DNA of 64,000 nucleotides. Source: Candidatus Gastranaerophilales bacterium. Its GTDB lineage: Bacteria; Cyanobacteriota; Vampirovibrionia; Gastranaerophilales; Gastranaerophilaceae. The notes below the pieces were generated by a model that made no database searches, was not told the DNA's origin, and saw nothing but the letters and a program-made list of their open reading frames with translations. A program made the position numbers and the translations under genes. Positions 17,301 to 25,901 of this stretch are shown in pieces (position 1 is the first letter of the stretch; every line of letters begins with the position of its first letter). The stretch is taken from positions 1 through 64,000 of the forward strand of contig CALVAO010000003.1 in NCBI GenBank assembly GCA_944325515.1, read 5' to 3'.

Positions 17301-18929
17301 ATGACAAATCTTATGCAAGTTCAGAAAAAAAATTGCACAGATAATACAAGTTCTGCATCAATACTTGTTAAAACTTTAATAAAACTCGGAGTCGAAAATA
17401 TATTTGGCTATCCCGGTGCAGCGGTGCTTAGTATTTACAATGAACTTGCTAAAACAAATGAAATAAAGCATTATCTTGTAAGACACGAGCAAGCTGCTGT
17501 ACATGCTGCAGAAGGCTATGCACGGGTGAGCGGAAAATGCGGTGTTGTGCTTGTTACTTCCGGTCCTGGTTTTACTAATACTATTACAGGAATCGCCAAT
17601 GCTTATGCTGATTCTACGCCGCTGGTTATTCTGGCAGGTGATGTGACAGGTGACGGTAATAAAATATTCCAGAATGTGGATATTATAGGATTATCTCAAA
17701 AATGCTGTAAAAAAGCTTATAAGCTTGCAGATGGTGATGACATTGAACAGGTTATAGAGGAAGCTTTTAGTATCGCTAATAGCGGAGTGAAAGGTCCTGT
17801 TGTTGTCGCTTTACCGAGAAATATTCTGGAAAGTGAATATGCGCCGGAACCTTCTTCGCAAATAAGTCATATTGCGGCGGATACAGTTTTGCCGCTTGCA
17901 AAAGTAAATGATTTTCTGCATCTTTTAAGACAGGCTCAAAGACCTCTGGTTTTAATTGGCGGAGGATGTATAAATGCTTCTGAAGAACTTGAAAGCTTTA
18001 TCGCAAAAGTCCGGTGTCCTGTTGTTTCTACTCTGATGGGAATAGGTACATATCCGTCTGAAAATAATTTATATCTTGGAATGATTGGTTTGAACGGCTG
18101 TGATTCTGCAAATGAACTTCTTAATCAATGTGACCTGTTAATAGCAATGGGAGTGTCATTTTCAGATCGTTCTACCTGTAAAAACGAAGATTTCTTCAAA
18201 AAATTTAAAATTGTCAATATAAACATAGATTTTACTTCTGAAAAGTTTATTCTTAATATAAAATCAGATATTAAAGATTTTTTAAGTCAAGTGCTAAGGA
18301 CCGATTTTAATTTTACTCCAAATGAAAAATGGCTGATGCTGGTTGATTCTATAAAGGATGAATATATCTTGCCGGAAAACGGTAGTAAAAAACTTCATTC
18401 ATCAGATGTACTTGCAACACTCTCCGAGTTTACAAAATATTATGAGCCGATTGTTGTAACAGATGTAGGACAGCATCAGATGCTGACAGCTCAATATTTT
18501 AATTTTAATAAACCGCGTCAGTTTATTACTTCCGGAGGGCTCGGCACAATGGGCTTCGGGCTGCCGGCAGCAATCGGAGCGCATATTGCTAATCCTAACA
18601 CACTGGTTTTGAATATTACGGGTGACGGCTCTTTCCAGATGAATCTGCAGGAACTTGCCACATGTAGAGAACACAGTATTCCGGTAAAAATTATTATTAT
18701 GAATAACAGCTACTTAGGAATGGTAAGACAGCTGCAGGAAAGAATATATAATACACGCTATCAAGTTGAGATGATTAATCCGGATTTTACCAAAATTGCC
18801 GAAGCATATGATTTGTTTGCAGTACGTGTAACCCGTGAAGAAGAACTTATTCCGGCACTGGAAACTGCGATTAATCACAATGGAACTGCTATTATAGATA
18901 TTGTAATAGATTCTTTTGAAAACATATAA
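17301..18929 (+). CDS. ilvB: Acetolactate synthase large subunit
   Basis: Condenses two pyruvates (or pyruvate and 2-oxobutyrate) in branched-chain amino acid synthesis, using ThDP, FAD and Mg. The start at 17301 is preferred: a TATAAT box at 17285-17290 overlaps any earlier start. The 542-residue protein shows the N-terminal ThDP domain with GYPGAAVL and the catalytic Glu in VRHEQAAVHAAEGYAR, a central FAD-binding domain, and the C-terminal ThDP motif GDGSFQMNLQELAT ending near IIIMNNSYLGM. The regulatory subunit gene ilvN is not adjacent. The short spacing from -10 to ATG implies little or no leader. A catabolic ALS (alsS) is less likely but not excluded. Confidence 0.9.
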   Translation: MTNLMQVQKKNCTDNTSSASILVKTLIKLGVENIFGYPGAAVLSIYNELAKTNEIKHYLVRHEQAAVHAAEGYARVSGKCGVVLVTSGPGFTNTITGIANAYADSTPLVILAGDVTGDGNKIFQNVDIIGLSQKCCKKAYKLADGDDIEQVIEEAFSIANSGVKGPVVVALPRNILESEYAPEPSSQISHIAADTVLPLAKVNDFLHLLRQAQRPLVLIGGGCINASEELESFIAKVRCPVVSTLMGIGTYPSENNLYLGMIGLNGCDSANELLNQCDLLIAMGVSFSDRSTCKNEDFFKKFKIVNINIDFTSEKFILNIKSDIKDFLSQVLRTDFNFTPNEKWLMLVDSIKDEYILPENGSKKLHSSDVLATLSEFTKYYEPIVVTDVGQHQMLTAQYFNFNKPRQFITSGGLGTMGFGLPAAIGAHIANPNTLVLNITGDGSFQMNLQELATCREHSIPVKIIIMNNSYLGMVRQLQERIYNTRYQVEMINPDFTKIAEAYDLFAVRVTREEELIPALETAINHNGTAIIDIVIDSFENI

Positions 18930-18930
18930 T

Positions 18931-18957
18931 AAAACCTCCAAATTTGGAGGTTTTATT
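18931..18957 (+). terminator. Terminator after ilvB
   Basis: AAAACCTCCAAA and TTTGGAGGTTTT form a perfect stem immediately after the stop codon, followed by a short AT run. It can work in both directions. Confidence 0.85.
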
Positions 18958-19069
18958 AAATTTCCCTAATTTTCCTTTTCCTTTTTCCGCTTTCATTTCT
19001 GTAAAATCTATACCGGAAAATTCCTGTAAGATTAAACAAGATATTTTTCAGCCAATATCGCGAGATGCA

Positions 19070-19258
19070 CTAATCAAGCAATGCTTCCAGAATAGCTGCA
19101 TTTTTACCGGCGATTGTATTAGATTTGATTCTGCTTTTATACATATAGCTTCTCAAAGCTTCTCTAATCAATTCTGAACGTGTTCTGTTTTCGCCTTCTG
19201 CTACTTGGTCTATTCTGTCCAAAAACTCTTCGGGCATTGAAATTAATACTCTTGCCAT
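19070..19258 (-). CDS. Ribbon-helix-helix (CopG/Arc-type) regulator
   Basis: A 62-residue protein beginning MARVLISMPEEFLDRIDQVAEGENRTRSELIREALRSYM as its core: a beta strand followed by two helices, the MetJ/Arc/CopG DNA-binding fold. The start at 19258 is chosen because CTCCT (AGGAG on the minus strand) lies 6 nt upstream; the longer open frame is not needed. Such proteins are often antitoxins, but no toxin gene is adjacent, so an autonomous regulator is as likely. The downstream plus-strand sequence is noncoding. Confidence 0.85.
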   Translation of the reverse strand: MARVLISMPEEFLDRIDQVAEGENRTRSELIREALRSYMYKSRIKSNTIAGKNAAILEALLD

Positions 19259-19388
19259 ATATTTCTCCTTTACATTTTCATGAATATTGATATCTTGTAT
19301 ATATATAAAGTCATGAATATAAAAAAAATTGCTTTTTTTTATTAAAATATTAAGATTTGTAAAGAAGGCATTTTTAGTGAAGAGCAAT

Positions 19389-19694
19389 TTACACTTTTAT
19401 TAACATAAATTTGCTGTCTTTCAATGCCAGAACCTTATGTTCCTGCTCTTTTTTAAACATTAAGATTTCACCCTTATCAACCTTAAATTTTTCAGCCTCA
19501 AAATGGATTTCTATCTCGCCGTCCAGTACAAAAACTGCAGCATCAGATTCCGAAGAATGTGTGTCTATAATCTCTTCTTTCTTAAGTGCAATCATAGAAA
19601 GGCAGCTTTTTCCGTTTTCAAGCAAAACTTTGCGCTCCATTTTGCCGCCATCTAAATTCACAATATCTTTAGCTTTTAAAATTTCATAAAACAT
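19389..19694 (-). CDS. Cupin-domain protein
   Basis: A 101-residue single-domain beta barrel. The pattern IDTHSSESDAAVFVLDGEIEIHFEAEKFKVDKGEILMFKKEQEHKVLAL-like core covers both cupin motifs, with His near residues 46 and 86 as possible metal ligands; the canonical second His and Glu are partly replaced. It is probably a small-molecule or metal-binding protein in the cytoplasm. AGGAG precedes the ATG. It lies 130 bp upstream of the RHH gene on the same strand and may be cotranscribed. Confidence 0.85.
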   Translation of the reverse strand: MFYEILKAKDIVNLDGGKMERKVLLENGKSCLSMIALKKEEIIDTHSSESDAAVFVLDGEIEIHFEAEKFKVDKGEILMFKKEQEHKVLALKDSKFMLIKV

Positions 19695-19835
19695 AATTTT
19701 CTCCTTTCACCTCCATTGAATCAATAAATAAAACTTATCTCATCCAACAATAAGATATAATTTAAGGATAAGCTACTTGACTGAGAGCTGCTCTAAGATT
19801 GTATTATAATAAATAATAAGTAGAAAGGAGCAAAA

Positions 19836-21599
19836 ATGGAACAAACACTGGAAATTATTGATAAGGTTAATACACCGGAAGACGTAAAAAAGCTTAATGT
19901 TTCTGAAATGAATAAACTGGCAGAAGAAATCAGATATTATATATTAAAGAAAGTCAACACAACCGGAGGACACCTCGGACCAAATTTAGGTATGGTTGAA
20001 GCAACCATTGCGCTTCATTATGTATTCAATTCACCGGTTGATAAGATTGTTTTTGATGTTTCTCATCAATGTTATCCGCATAAGTTTTTGACCGGCAGAA
20101 AAGAAGGATTTACTAATCCGGATAAGTACTATACTTACACCGGTTATACAGCACCGGAAGAAAGTGAACATGACTGGTTTAAAATAGGACACACCGCAAC
20201 ATCCGTAAGTTTAGCAACAGGGCTTGCAAAAGCAAGAGATTTAAAGGGCGGTAAAGAAAATATAGTTGCTGTTATAGGCGATGGTTCTCTAAGCGGCGGA
20301 GAAGCATATGAAGGCTTGAATAATGCAGCAGTTCTCGGAAGCAATATTATAATTGTTGTTAATGATAATGACATGTCTATAGCAGAAAATCATGGCGGTC
20401 TTTATCAAAATCTTAAACTTTTGAGAGAAACTAAAGGACAGGCTGAATGCAATTTCTTCAAATCTCTGGGATTTGATTACTATTATATAGAAGAAGGTCA
20501 CGATATTGAAAAATTGATTGCCCTGTTTAAGCAAGTTAAAGATTCAAACCACCCTGTTGTGATTCACATGCATACAATAAAAGGAAAAGGTCTTTATGCC
20601 GCAGAACACGACAAAGAACATTATCACTGGATTCTTCCCGGAGAATTGGATGAAGGATATACGCCTGCATCACCAGCTGAAGACTACGGTTCAATAACAG
20701 CGTCTTTTATTGAAAATAAAGTAAAAGAAGATTCTTCAGTTATTGCTATATCTCCGGCAACTCCAGGGGTTAGCGGTTTTTCACCGGAGTTCAGAAAGAA
20801 AATCGGAGCAAATTATACAGATGTCGGTATTGCAGAAGAGCATGCAGTAGCGTTCGCATCCGGTATCGCAAAGAATGGAGGCAAACCGGTATTAGCGATG
20901 ATGAGTTCTTTTGTACAGAGAACATATGATCAGCTCTCTCAAGATTTAGCATTAAATAACAACCCTGCAACACTTTTAATATTCTGGGGTGGAATTTCCG
21001 GAGCCGATGCAACACACCTCACAGGATTTGACATCCCGCTTATAAGCAATATTCCGAATATAGTTTATCTGGCACCTGCGTGCAAAGAAGAATACTTGAG
21101 CATGCTTGACTGGTCAGTTGAACAGAACGAACATCCGGTTGCGATTCGTGTTCCTTCGGGTGCAGTTGTTTCATGCGGAACAAAAGACGATACTGACTAT
21201 TCTGTTTTGAACAAATATAAGCTTGAAGAATCCGGTTCCAAAGTCGCAATTTTAGGGTTAGGTACATTCTTAGGGCTTGGCAGAGAACTCAAAACGCTTC
21301 TAAATAAAAATTTTGGAATAAACGCAACATTAATTAATCCCAGATTTATTACGGGATTGGATATAGAGATGCTGGAGGGACTGAAAAAAGACCACAGCAT
21401 TGTTGTAACACTTGAAGACGGAGTGTTAGACGGTGGATTCGGTGAAAAAATATCACGCTTCTATGGCTCCTCTGATATGAAAGTTTTAAACTACGGCGCT
21501 AAAAAAGAGTTCACTGACAGAATTCCTCTTGAACAGCTCTATGAAAGATATCGTTTAACTCCTGATTTAATAGCTGAAGATATTAAAGCCTGTCTGTAA
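19836..21599 (+). CDS. dxs: 1-deoxy-D-xylulose-5-phosphate synthase-like transketolase
   Basis: A 587-residue ThDP enzyme of the DXS family. Visible blocks are TTGGHLGPNLGMVEATIALHY-type N-terminus, FDVSHQCYPHKFLTGR (classical DXS has DVGHQAYPHK), the ThDP/Mg motif GDGSLSGGEAYEGLNN with VNDNDMSIAENHGGLY, and the Glu-containing GIAEEHAVAFASG. It would condense pyruvate and glyceraldehyde 3-phosphate at the head of the MEP isoprenoid route. It is about 30 residues shorter than classical DXS and belongs to a variant seen in anaerobes, so a different acceptor aldehyde cannot be excluded. AAAGGAG lies 6 nt before the ATG; TTGACT at 19777 and an AT-rich -10 are upstream. Confidence 0.82.
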   Translation: MEQTLEIIDKVNTPEDVKKLNVSEMNKLAEEIRYYILKKVNTTGGHLGPNLGMVEATIALHYVFNSPVDKIVFDVSHQCYPHKFLTGRKEGFTNPDKYYTYTGYTAPEESEHDWFKIGHTATSVSLATGLAKARDLKGGKENIVAVIGDGSLSGGEAYEGLNNAAVLGSNIIIVVNDNDMSIAENHGGLYQNLKLLRETKGQAECNFFKSLGFDYYYIEEGHDIEKLIALFKQVKDSNHPVVIHMHTIKGKGLYAAEHDKEHYHWILPGELDEGYTPASPAEDYGSITASFIENKVKEDSSVIAISPATPGVSGFSPEFRKKIGANYTDVGIAEEHAVAFASGIAKNGGKPVLAMMSSFVQRTYDQLSQDLALNNNPATLLIFWGGISGADATHLTGFDIPLISNIPNIVYLAPACKEEYLSMLDWSVEQNEHPVAIRVPSGAVVSCGTKDDTDYSVLNKYKLEESGSKVAILGLGTFLGLGRELKTLLNKNFGINATLINPRFITGLDIEMLEGLKKDHSIVVTLEDGVLDGGFGEKISRFYGSSDMKVLNYGAKKEFTDRIPLEQLYERYRLTPDLIAEDIKACL

Positions 21600-21623
21600 A
21601 AGTAAGACGGTTTTACACCATGA

Positions 21624-21657
21624 TGAGTCGTGCGGAATTTATTCCGCACGACTCATT
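21624..21657 (+). terminator. Terminator after the DXS-like gene
   Basis: ATGAGTCGTGCGGAA and its exact complement form a 15-bp stem with a TTTA loop, 25 nt after the stop codon. The T run is poor, so it may be a weak terminator. Confidence 0.7.
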
Positions 21658-21715
21658 TATGTTTGCAAATTTTTTAGAGTTAAATTAAAATTAAAATATT
21701 AAAAGGAGTCGTAAT

Positions 21716-22171
21716 TTGGTCGAGCATTATACAAAAAGCCTTGTGTATGAGCTTGCATTGACATCACGTGTATTGCACGAATCAATGCTGTGTTATTTTA
21801 AACAAAATAATTTTGCTGTTACTCCGGATGAATATATAATATTAGATTGTTTGTATATGAATCCGAACATTATACAAATGGAACTTGCCAAAATGACACT
21901 AAAAGGCAGGGCGCATACAGGTAAATTTCTAAAATCGCTGGAAGGCAAAGGTTTTATTACAAGGACTCCAATCCAGAGAGGTTCATCTATTGTAATGCGG
22001 CTAGAGATTACACCTGCCGGGCTTGATTTGTATAAAACAATCAGCAATGAAATTGTGAAGTATATAGAACATACCAGCGTAATCCCTGAAGCTAAAATAA
22101 ATGACACTATAAATATGCTGAGAGCTATACGTGAAGATGCCCTAAACAGGTTTGAAATAAAATTTAATTAA
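21716..22171 (+). CDS. MarR-family transcriptional regulator
   Basis: A 151-residue winged-helix protein. The TTG start is chosen because AAAGGAG lies 7 nt upstream. The core reads DEYIILDCLYMNPNIIQMELAKM, then a recognition helix and the wing ITRTPIQRGSSIVMRLEITPAGL. It lies directly upstream of a drug-efflux-type MFS gene on the same strand. The 28-bp perfect palindrome between them is the likely operator. Regulation by a toxic compound exported by the pump is the usual logic of such pairs and is inferred. Confidence 0.92.
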   Translation: MVEHYTKSLVYELALTSRVLHESMLCYFKQNNFAVTPDEYIILDCLYMNPNIIQMELAKMTLKGRAHTGKFLKSLEGKGFITRTPIQRGSSIVMRLEITPAGLDLYKTISNEIVKYIEHTSVIPEAKINDTINMLRAIREDALNRFEIKFN

Positions 22172-22203
22172 GTACTTGTAATTTTTATAAGTGTGTGGTT
22201 AAA

Positions 22204-22231
22204 TTTACGTGTAGAAATTTCTACACGTAAA
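22204..22231. promoter_or_regulatory. 28-bp perfect palindrome, probable MarR operator
   Basis: Every base from 22204 to 22231 pairs with its mirror (arms TTTACGTGTAGAAA and the complement), ending 12 nt before the MFS start codon. Its size and place between marR and its target suit a MarR dimer site, but the same RNA would be a strong hairpin next to the Shine-Dalgarno. Confidence 0.75.
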
Positions 22232-22243
22232 GGGGAAAATAAC

Positions 22244-23821
22244 ATGGAAAACACCGCAGCTCAACCGGAATGGAAATTTAAACTGAATCCATGGGTAACA
22301 ATGATTCCTTTGATGCTTTCTATTTTTATGTTTGCATTGGATGAAACCATTTCTAATGTAGCTTTACCATATATGGCAGGGACTTTTTCAATAAGTCATA
22401 ACGAATCTACATGGATTATAACAAGCTATCTGGTTGCAAGCGGTATTGTTATTCCTACTGTTGATTTTTTCAGTAAACTTATCGGGCGTAAACAATACTT
22501 TATTTTAAGTCTTATAATTTTTACGATTGCCTCTTTATTGTGCGGTCTTTCAAATTCCATGGCAATGATACTATTTTCAAGAATTCTGCAGGGTGCAGGC
22601 GGAGGCGGCATACTTCCTGTAGTACAGGCTATGATTTTTGAAATATTTCCGAAAGAAAAACTTCCTGCTGCTATGGCAGTATTTGGTTTAGGTGTAATTA
22701 TGGCGCCTATTATGGGACCGGCATTAGGCGGCTGGATTACTGAGAACTGGTCATGGCCGTTTATATATTATATTAATATTCCATTCGGTATAATTGCAGT
22801 TATACTTTCTAAGCAATATATAGAAGAACCGCCTTATTCAAGAAAACAAAAACATGTTACAATGGATTATTCCGGTTTCTTTTTCCTTCTTTTGTGGCTT
22901 TTGACCTTACAGATAGTTCTGGATAAAGGTAATGATGCAGATTGGTTTGGTGCAGCATGGATTTGTAAATTATTCACTGTTTCTATGATTTCGTTTTGTA
23001 TATTTGTTTTTATTCAGATAAAGAAGAGCAAAACAGATACAGGACTTATTAATCTGGCAATATTAAAAAACCATAACTTCTTGATAGGTACAATGGGGCA
23101 AATAATTCTAATGGGAGTTATGATGGCATCAGCTTCGATTTTGCCTTCAATGCTTCAATCATTAATGGGTTATACAGCGTTTTTAAGCGGTCTGTCTATG
23201 GTTCCGCGAGGAGCAGGGTGTTTCTTAGCCTCAATATTATGCGGAATTTTTGTAGCAAAACTCGGGATAAAATTCATGACAATATGCGGGCTTTTAATCC
23301 TTACGGCTGCCGGTCTTATGTTTGGAGAAATAAATACTTCAATTGCTCTGGCAAATATTGGTATTCCAAACTTTACATTCGGGCTTGGCATGGTAATGGC
23401 GATGGTTCCTTTATCAAATATTTCCTGTGCGACACTGCCTAACGAAGCGCAGACAAATGCTGCAGGGGTTCAAAATCTTTTGAAAAATACAGGTGCTGCA
23501 ATCGGAACTTCTATTGCAACTACTATGATTACAAGATTTTCTCAAGCTCACCAGCATATGCTGACAAAATTCTTGACAGATACAAACCAGGTTTATTCTG
23601 AAAGAGTACAGGCTATGGCATCTTCTTTTATGACAACTGTAGACTGGGGTACAGCTACTCATATGGCGCAGGCGCAAATTCATAATATTCTAAGACAACA
23701 GGCAACCTTATGGGGTTATGTAGAAACATTCAGATACTTTGCAGTTGCTGCGGTTATTATAATTCCGTTTGTATTCTTCCTAAACGAAAACCAGCATTCA
23801 GATAAGTCAAAGGAAGCGTAA
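22244..23821 (+). CDS. MFS drug:proton antiporter, DHA2 (EmrB/QacA) family
   Basis: A 525-residue inner-membrane protein with about 14 predicted helices, the DHA2 topology. The start at 22244 follows AGGGGA and gives MENTAAQPEW; the open frame extends further upstream only across the palindrome. Motif D1-like LDETISNVALPYMAG in helix 1, motif A DFFSKLIGRKQY after helix 2, and motif C-like GVIMAPIMGPALGGWI are present. It would expel hydrophobic toxic compounds using proton motive force. No EmrA-type membrane fusion protein is adjacent. The pairing with MarR supports induced expression. Confidence 0.92.
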   Translation: MENTAAQPEWKFKLNPWVTMIPLMLSIFMFALDETISNVALPYMAGTFSISHNESTWIITSYLVASGIVIPTVDFFSKLIGRKQYFILSLIIFTIASLLCGLSNSMAMILFSRILQGAGGGGILPVVQAMIFEIFPKEKLPAAMAVFGLGVIMAPIMGPALGGWITENWSWPFIYYINIPFGIIAVILSKQYIEEPPYSRKQKHVTMDYSGFFFLLLWLLTLQIVLDKGNDADWFGAAWICKLFTVSMISFCIFVFIQIKKSKTDTGLINLAILKNHNFLIGTMGQIILMGVMMASASILPSMLQSLMGYTAFLSGLSMVPRGAGCFLASILCGIFVAKLGIKFMTICGLLILTAAGLMFGEINTSIALANIGIPNFTFGLGMVMAMVPLSNISCATLPNEAQTNAAGVQNLLKNTGAAIGTSIATTMITRFSQAHQHMLTKFLTDTNQVYSERVQAMASSFMTTVDWGTATHMAQAQIHNILRQQATLWGYVETFRYFAVAAVIIIPFVFFLNENQHSDKSKEA

Positions 23822-23846
23822 CAGAATTATAGCGATATAATTATAT

Positions 23847-24033
23847 AATTTATCATAATATTAATTATGATAAATTCCTAATTTAAACTGTACTCCTCAA
23901 AACCTTATGCTTAAGTTTAATGTCCATGTGTAATAAATTCCAGATGATAGCACTTGACATTATTAGTTTAATATGGTATAAATTTAGTGGGGTAAATGTA
24001 TATTTTTGAGTCTTGCACACACTGCAAGACTTT
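23847..24033. other. Intergenic hairpins after the efflux pump gene
   Basis: AATTTATCATAAT and its complement form a long AT stem near 23847-23876. AGTCTTGCA / TGCAAGACT form a second hairpin at about 24009-24031, followed on the plus strand by TTCCTTTCT, a possible terminator for the pump gene. No gene is seen in 23822-24067. Confidence 0.5.
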
Positions 24034-24067
24034 CCTTTCTCTGGATTAATAAGAAGTATATAGGGTA

Positions 24068-25045
24068 TCAAAAAAATACTCTTTTGTAGTTTGTTTTGAA
24101 TATTTTTCTGAGAATATGCGCGGTTTCAATAAATAATCCGCCGATATACGGTGTAATACAGAATTTTGTCCATAAACAGCCGGCATTTTCATCAATAGCT
24201 TTTTGTATAAACTCGTTTAAACTAAGTGTATTATCGCGTCCCCAGACATAAGCACATTTGAGCTGTTTATAATTTATCAGGTTATACATAAATTTAGAAT
24301 AAAGTGTTTTATTCATAAATGGTTTAAAGAATCTGTTAAATGCAATAATTTCTTCGTAATAAGGACCTGCAGAAGCTGTATCCTGTCCGGGGTGGACTCT
24401 GTAGCGCAAAAGTTTTTTACTTCTAAAAATCACTGCACCGTCATTTTCCTGCATTGCGTTAACAACAATCGGTTTATCACCCATTTTGCCGAATTGTGCA
24501 TAATATTCTCTGTCAAAGCTGCAATTTTTCAGATTTTGCGTTTTGTAAATTGCTGCAGGATAAGCAAATCTCTGCATACGGTACAAATAATTTGCAAAAG
24601 TTTGTTTATCTTTACAGTAGTCAAACCTTGCGGAAGCTTTTGCCCAGTTTTCGTTGTTGGGGTGAGTCCATTCTTTGTAATTTGTGGATATTATGGCAGT
24701 GTTTGGATATTTGTTAATTGCACGAATTGCATATTTAATGTAATCCGGATGGAGAATATCATCATCGTGGAACATTATAAGATAGTCCTTTTCAGCAATA
24801 TGAACAGCGTCTGCAAAATTGTCTATTTGCAGACCGTTAACTTCACGTTTATGATAAAAAAGATTCTCATGCCCTTTTTGCATTTCTTTTACCAGATTTT
24901 CGGTTCCGTCTGTACTTCCGTTATCCATAACCGTTATTTTAATATTACCGGCACTCTGGTTCAAAAGACCTGTAATTGAATCTTTAAGCATATCTTTTCT
25001 GTTATAAGTAAGAATAAATGCTTCTATATTTCTTTCAGTAATCAT
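24068..25045 (-). CDS. Family 2 glycosyltransferase
   Basis: A 325-residue GT2 enzyme. Visible motifs are IEAFILTYNRKDMLKDSI at the N-terminus, VMDNGSTDGTENLV for the nucleotide, and IMFHDDDILHPDY as the DxD-type metal site. It probably extends a surface glycan. The ATG at 25045 is preferred since GGAG lies 6 nt upstream; a TTG six bases earlier is the alternative. It overlaps the end of the PHP gene by 11 bp and is therefore coupled to it. No other glycan genes are adjacent, so the product is unknown. Confidence 0.88.
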   Translation of the reverse strand: MITERNIEAFILTYNRKDMLKDSITGLLNQSAGNIKITVMDNGSTDGTENLVKEMQKGHENLFYHKREVNGLQIDNFADAVHIAEKDYLIMFHDDDILHPDYIKYAIRAINKYPNTAIISTNYKEWTHPNNENWAKASARFDYCKDKQTFANYLYRMQRFAYPAAIYKTQNLKNCSFDREYYAQFGKMGDKPIVVNAMQENDGAVIFRSKKLLRYRVHPGQDTASAGPYYEEIIAFNRFFKPFMNKTLYSKFMYNLINYKQLKCAYVWGRDNTLSLNEFIQKAIDENAGCLWTKFCITPYIGGLFIETAHILRKIFKTNYKRVFF

Positions 25046-25886
25046 ATTCAACTCCGTGTCTAAGATATTTTAACACAGATAACAATCCCGCATCAATAGG
25101 AATATCATCCGAGTTAAGCCTTGCAAGAGGAATATTTTTGTTGGTTCCATGGTAATCACTTCCTCCGGAGATAAAAAGATTATTTTCATTTGCGCATTGT
25201 ATCAGAAACTCTATTTCTTGGTGATTGTAACGCGAATAATAACATTCCAGCCCTTGAATTCCAAAATTTTTCATTATCTCAAGCCGCTTTAAGAATTCTT
25301 CTTTCTGCAGGTGTATTTCTCCCTCACCGCCAAGAGGATGTGCCCATACCGCAATCCCTCCGGCTTTTTTTATTGTATCAATTGCTTCTCTGCCGTCAAA
25401 ACGAGTATTTCCTGTCTTGCATCCGTCAAGGTATTTTTTCATTGCTTCAATATTATTATCCGCAAGTCCTCTGTTTACGATGATATTTGCAAGATGAGTC
25501 TTTACAACGCTCTTTCTTGAATAAAGCCAATCCAGCTCCGGGGCAGTTAATTCAATATTCCAAATATCTTTCAAGTATTTTATTCTAGTTTCGAGTTTTT
25601 TCCGCCTTAAAACTTTACCTTTTTCGATAAGAGCTTCAAGTTCCGGATTCTCGATATCAATACCATAGCCTAAAATATGGCATTTAATTTCACCGCAAAG
25701 ACAGGTGAGTTCAACCGCAGGTATAAACTGCGCAATTTCTCTCATTTTTCTGCAGCCCTCTACTGTATCGTGATCTGAAAGGGCGAAAATATCTATTCCT
25801 GCCGGTTTAATCTTATGCGCTAATTCTTCAACGCTGTCGCTTCCGTCAGAACAATTGCTATGTATATGTAAATCGGCTTTAATCAT
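25035..25886 (-). CDS. PHP-domain phosphoesterase (YciV/RNase AM-like)
   Basis: A 283-residue PHP protein. Metal-binding segments are ADLHIHSNCSDGS, FALSDHDTVEG, AVELTC, VKTHLANIIVNRGLA, WAHPLGG and SGGSDYHG. The family includes 3',5'-nucleoside bisphosphate phosphatase and 5'-3' RNases acting on short RNA; which of these applies here is not decided by sequence. It starts 15 nt after the EndoQ-UvrD gene on the same strand, with a TATAAA-like box just after that stop codon and no Shine-Dalgarno, hinting at its own leaderless promoter. The downstream GT2 gene overlaps it. Confidence 0.87.
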   Translation of the reverse strand: MIKADLHIHSNCSDGSDSVEELAHKIKPAGIDIFALSDHDTVEGCRKMREIAQFIPAVELTCLCGEIKCHILGYGIDIENPELEALIEKGKVLRRKKLETRIKYLKDIWNIELTAPELDWLYSRKSVVKTHLANIIVNRGLADNNIEAMKKYLDGCKTGNTRFDGREAIDTIKKAGGIAVWAHPLGGEGEIHLQKEEFLKRLEIMKNFGIQGLECYYSRYNHQEIEFLIQCANENNLFISGGSDYHGTNKNIPLARLNSDDIPIDAGLLSVLKYLRHGVEYDY

Positions 25887-25901
25887 AATTTATATTTTAT
25901 A

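Noticed and set aside
19070-19694. Toxin-antitoxin pair formed by the RHH and cupin genes
   Set aside because: The second protein is a cupin without toxin features and the spacing (130 bp) is not that of a typical pair.
23883-24071. Short open frame on the minus strand after the efflux pump gene
   Set aside because: No Shine-Dalgarno, atypical composition and a span that crosses a hairpin; it is most likely noncoding.
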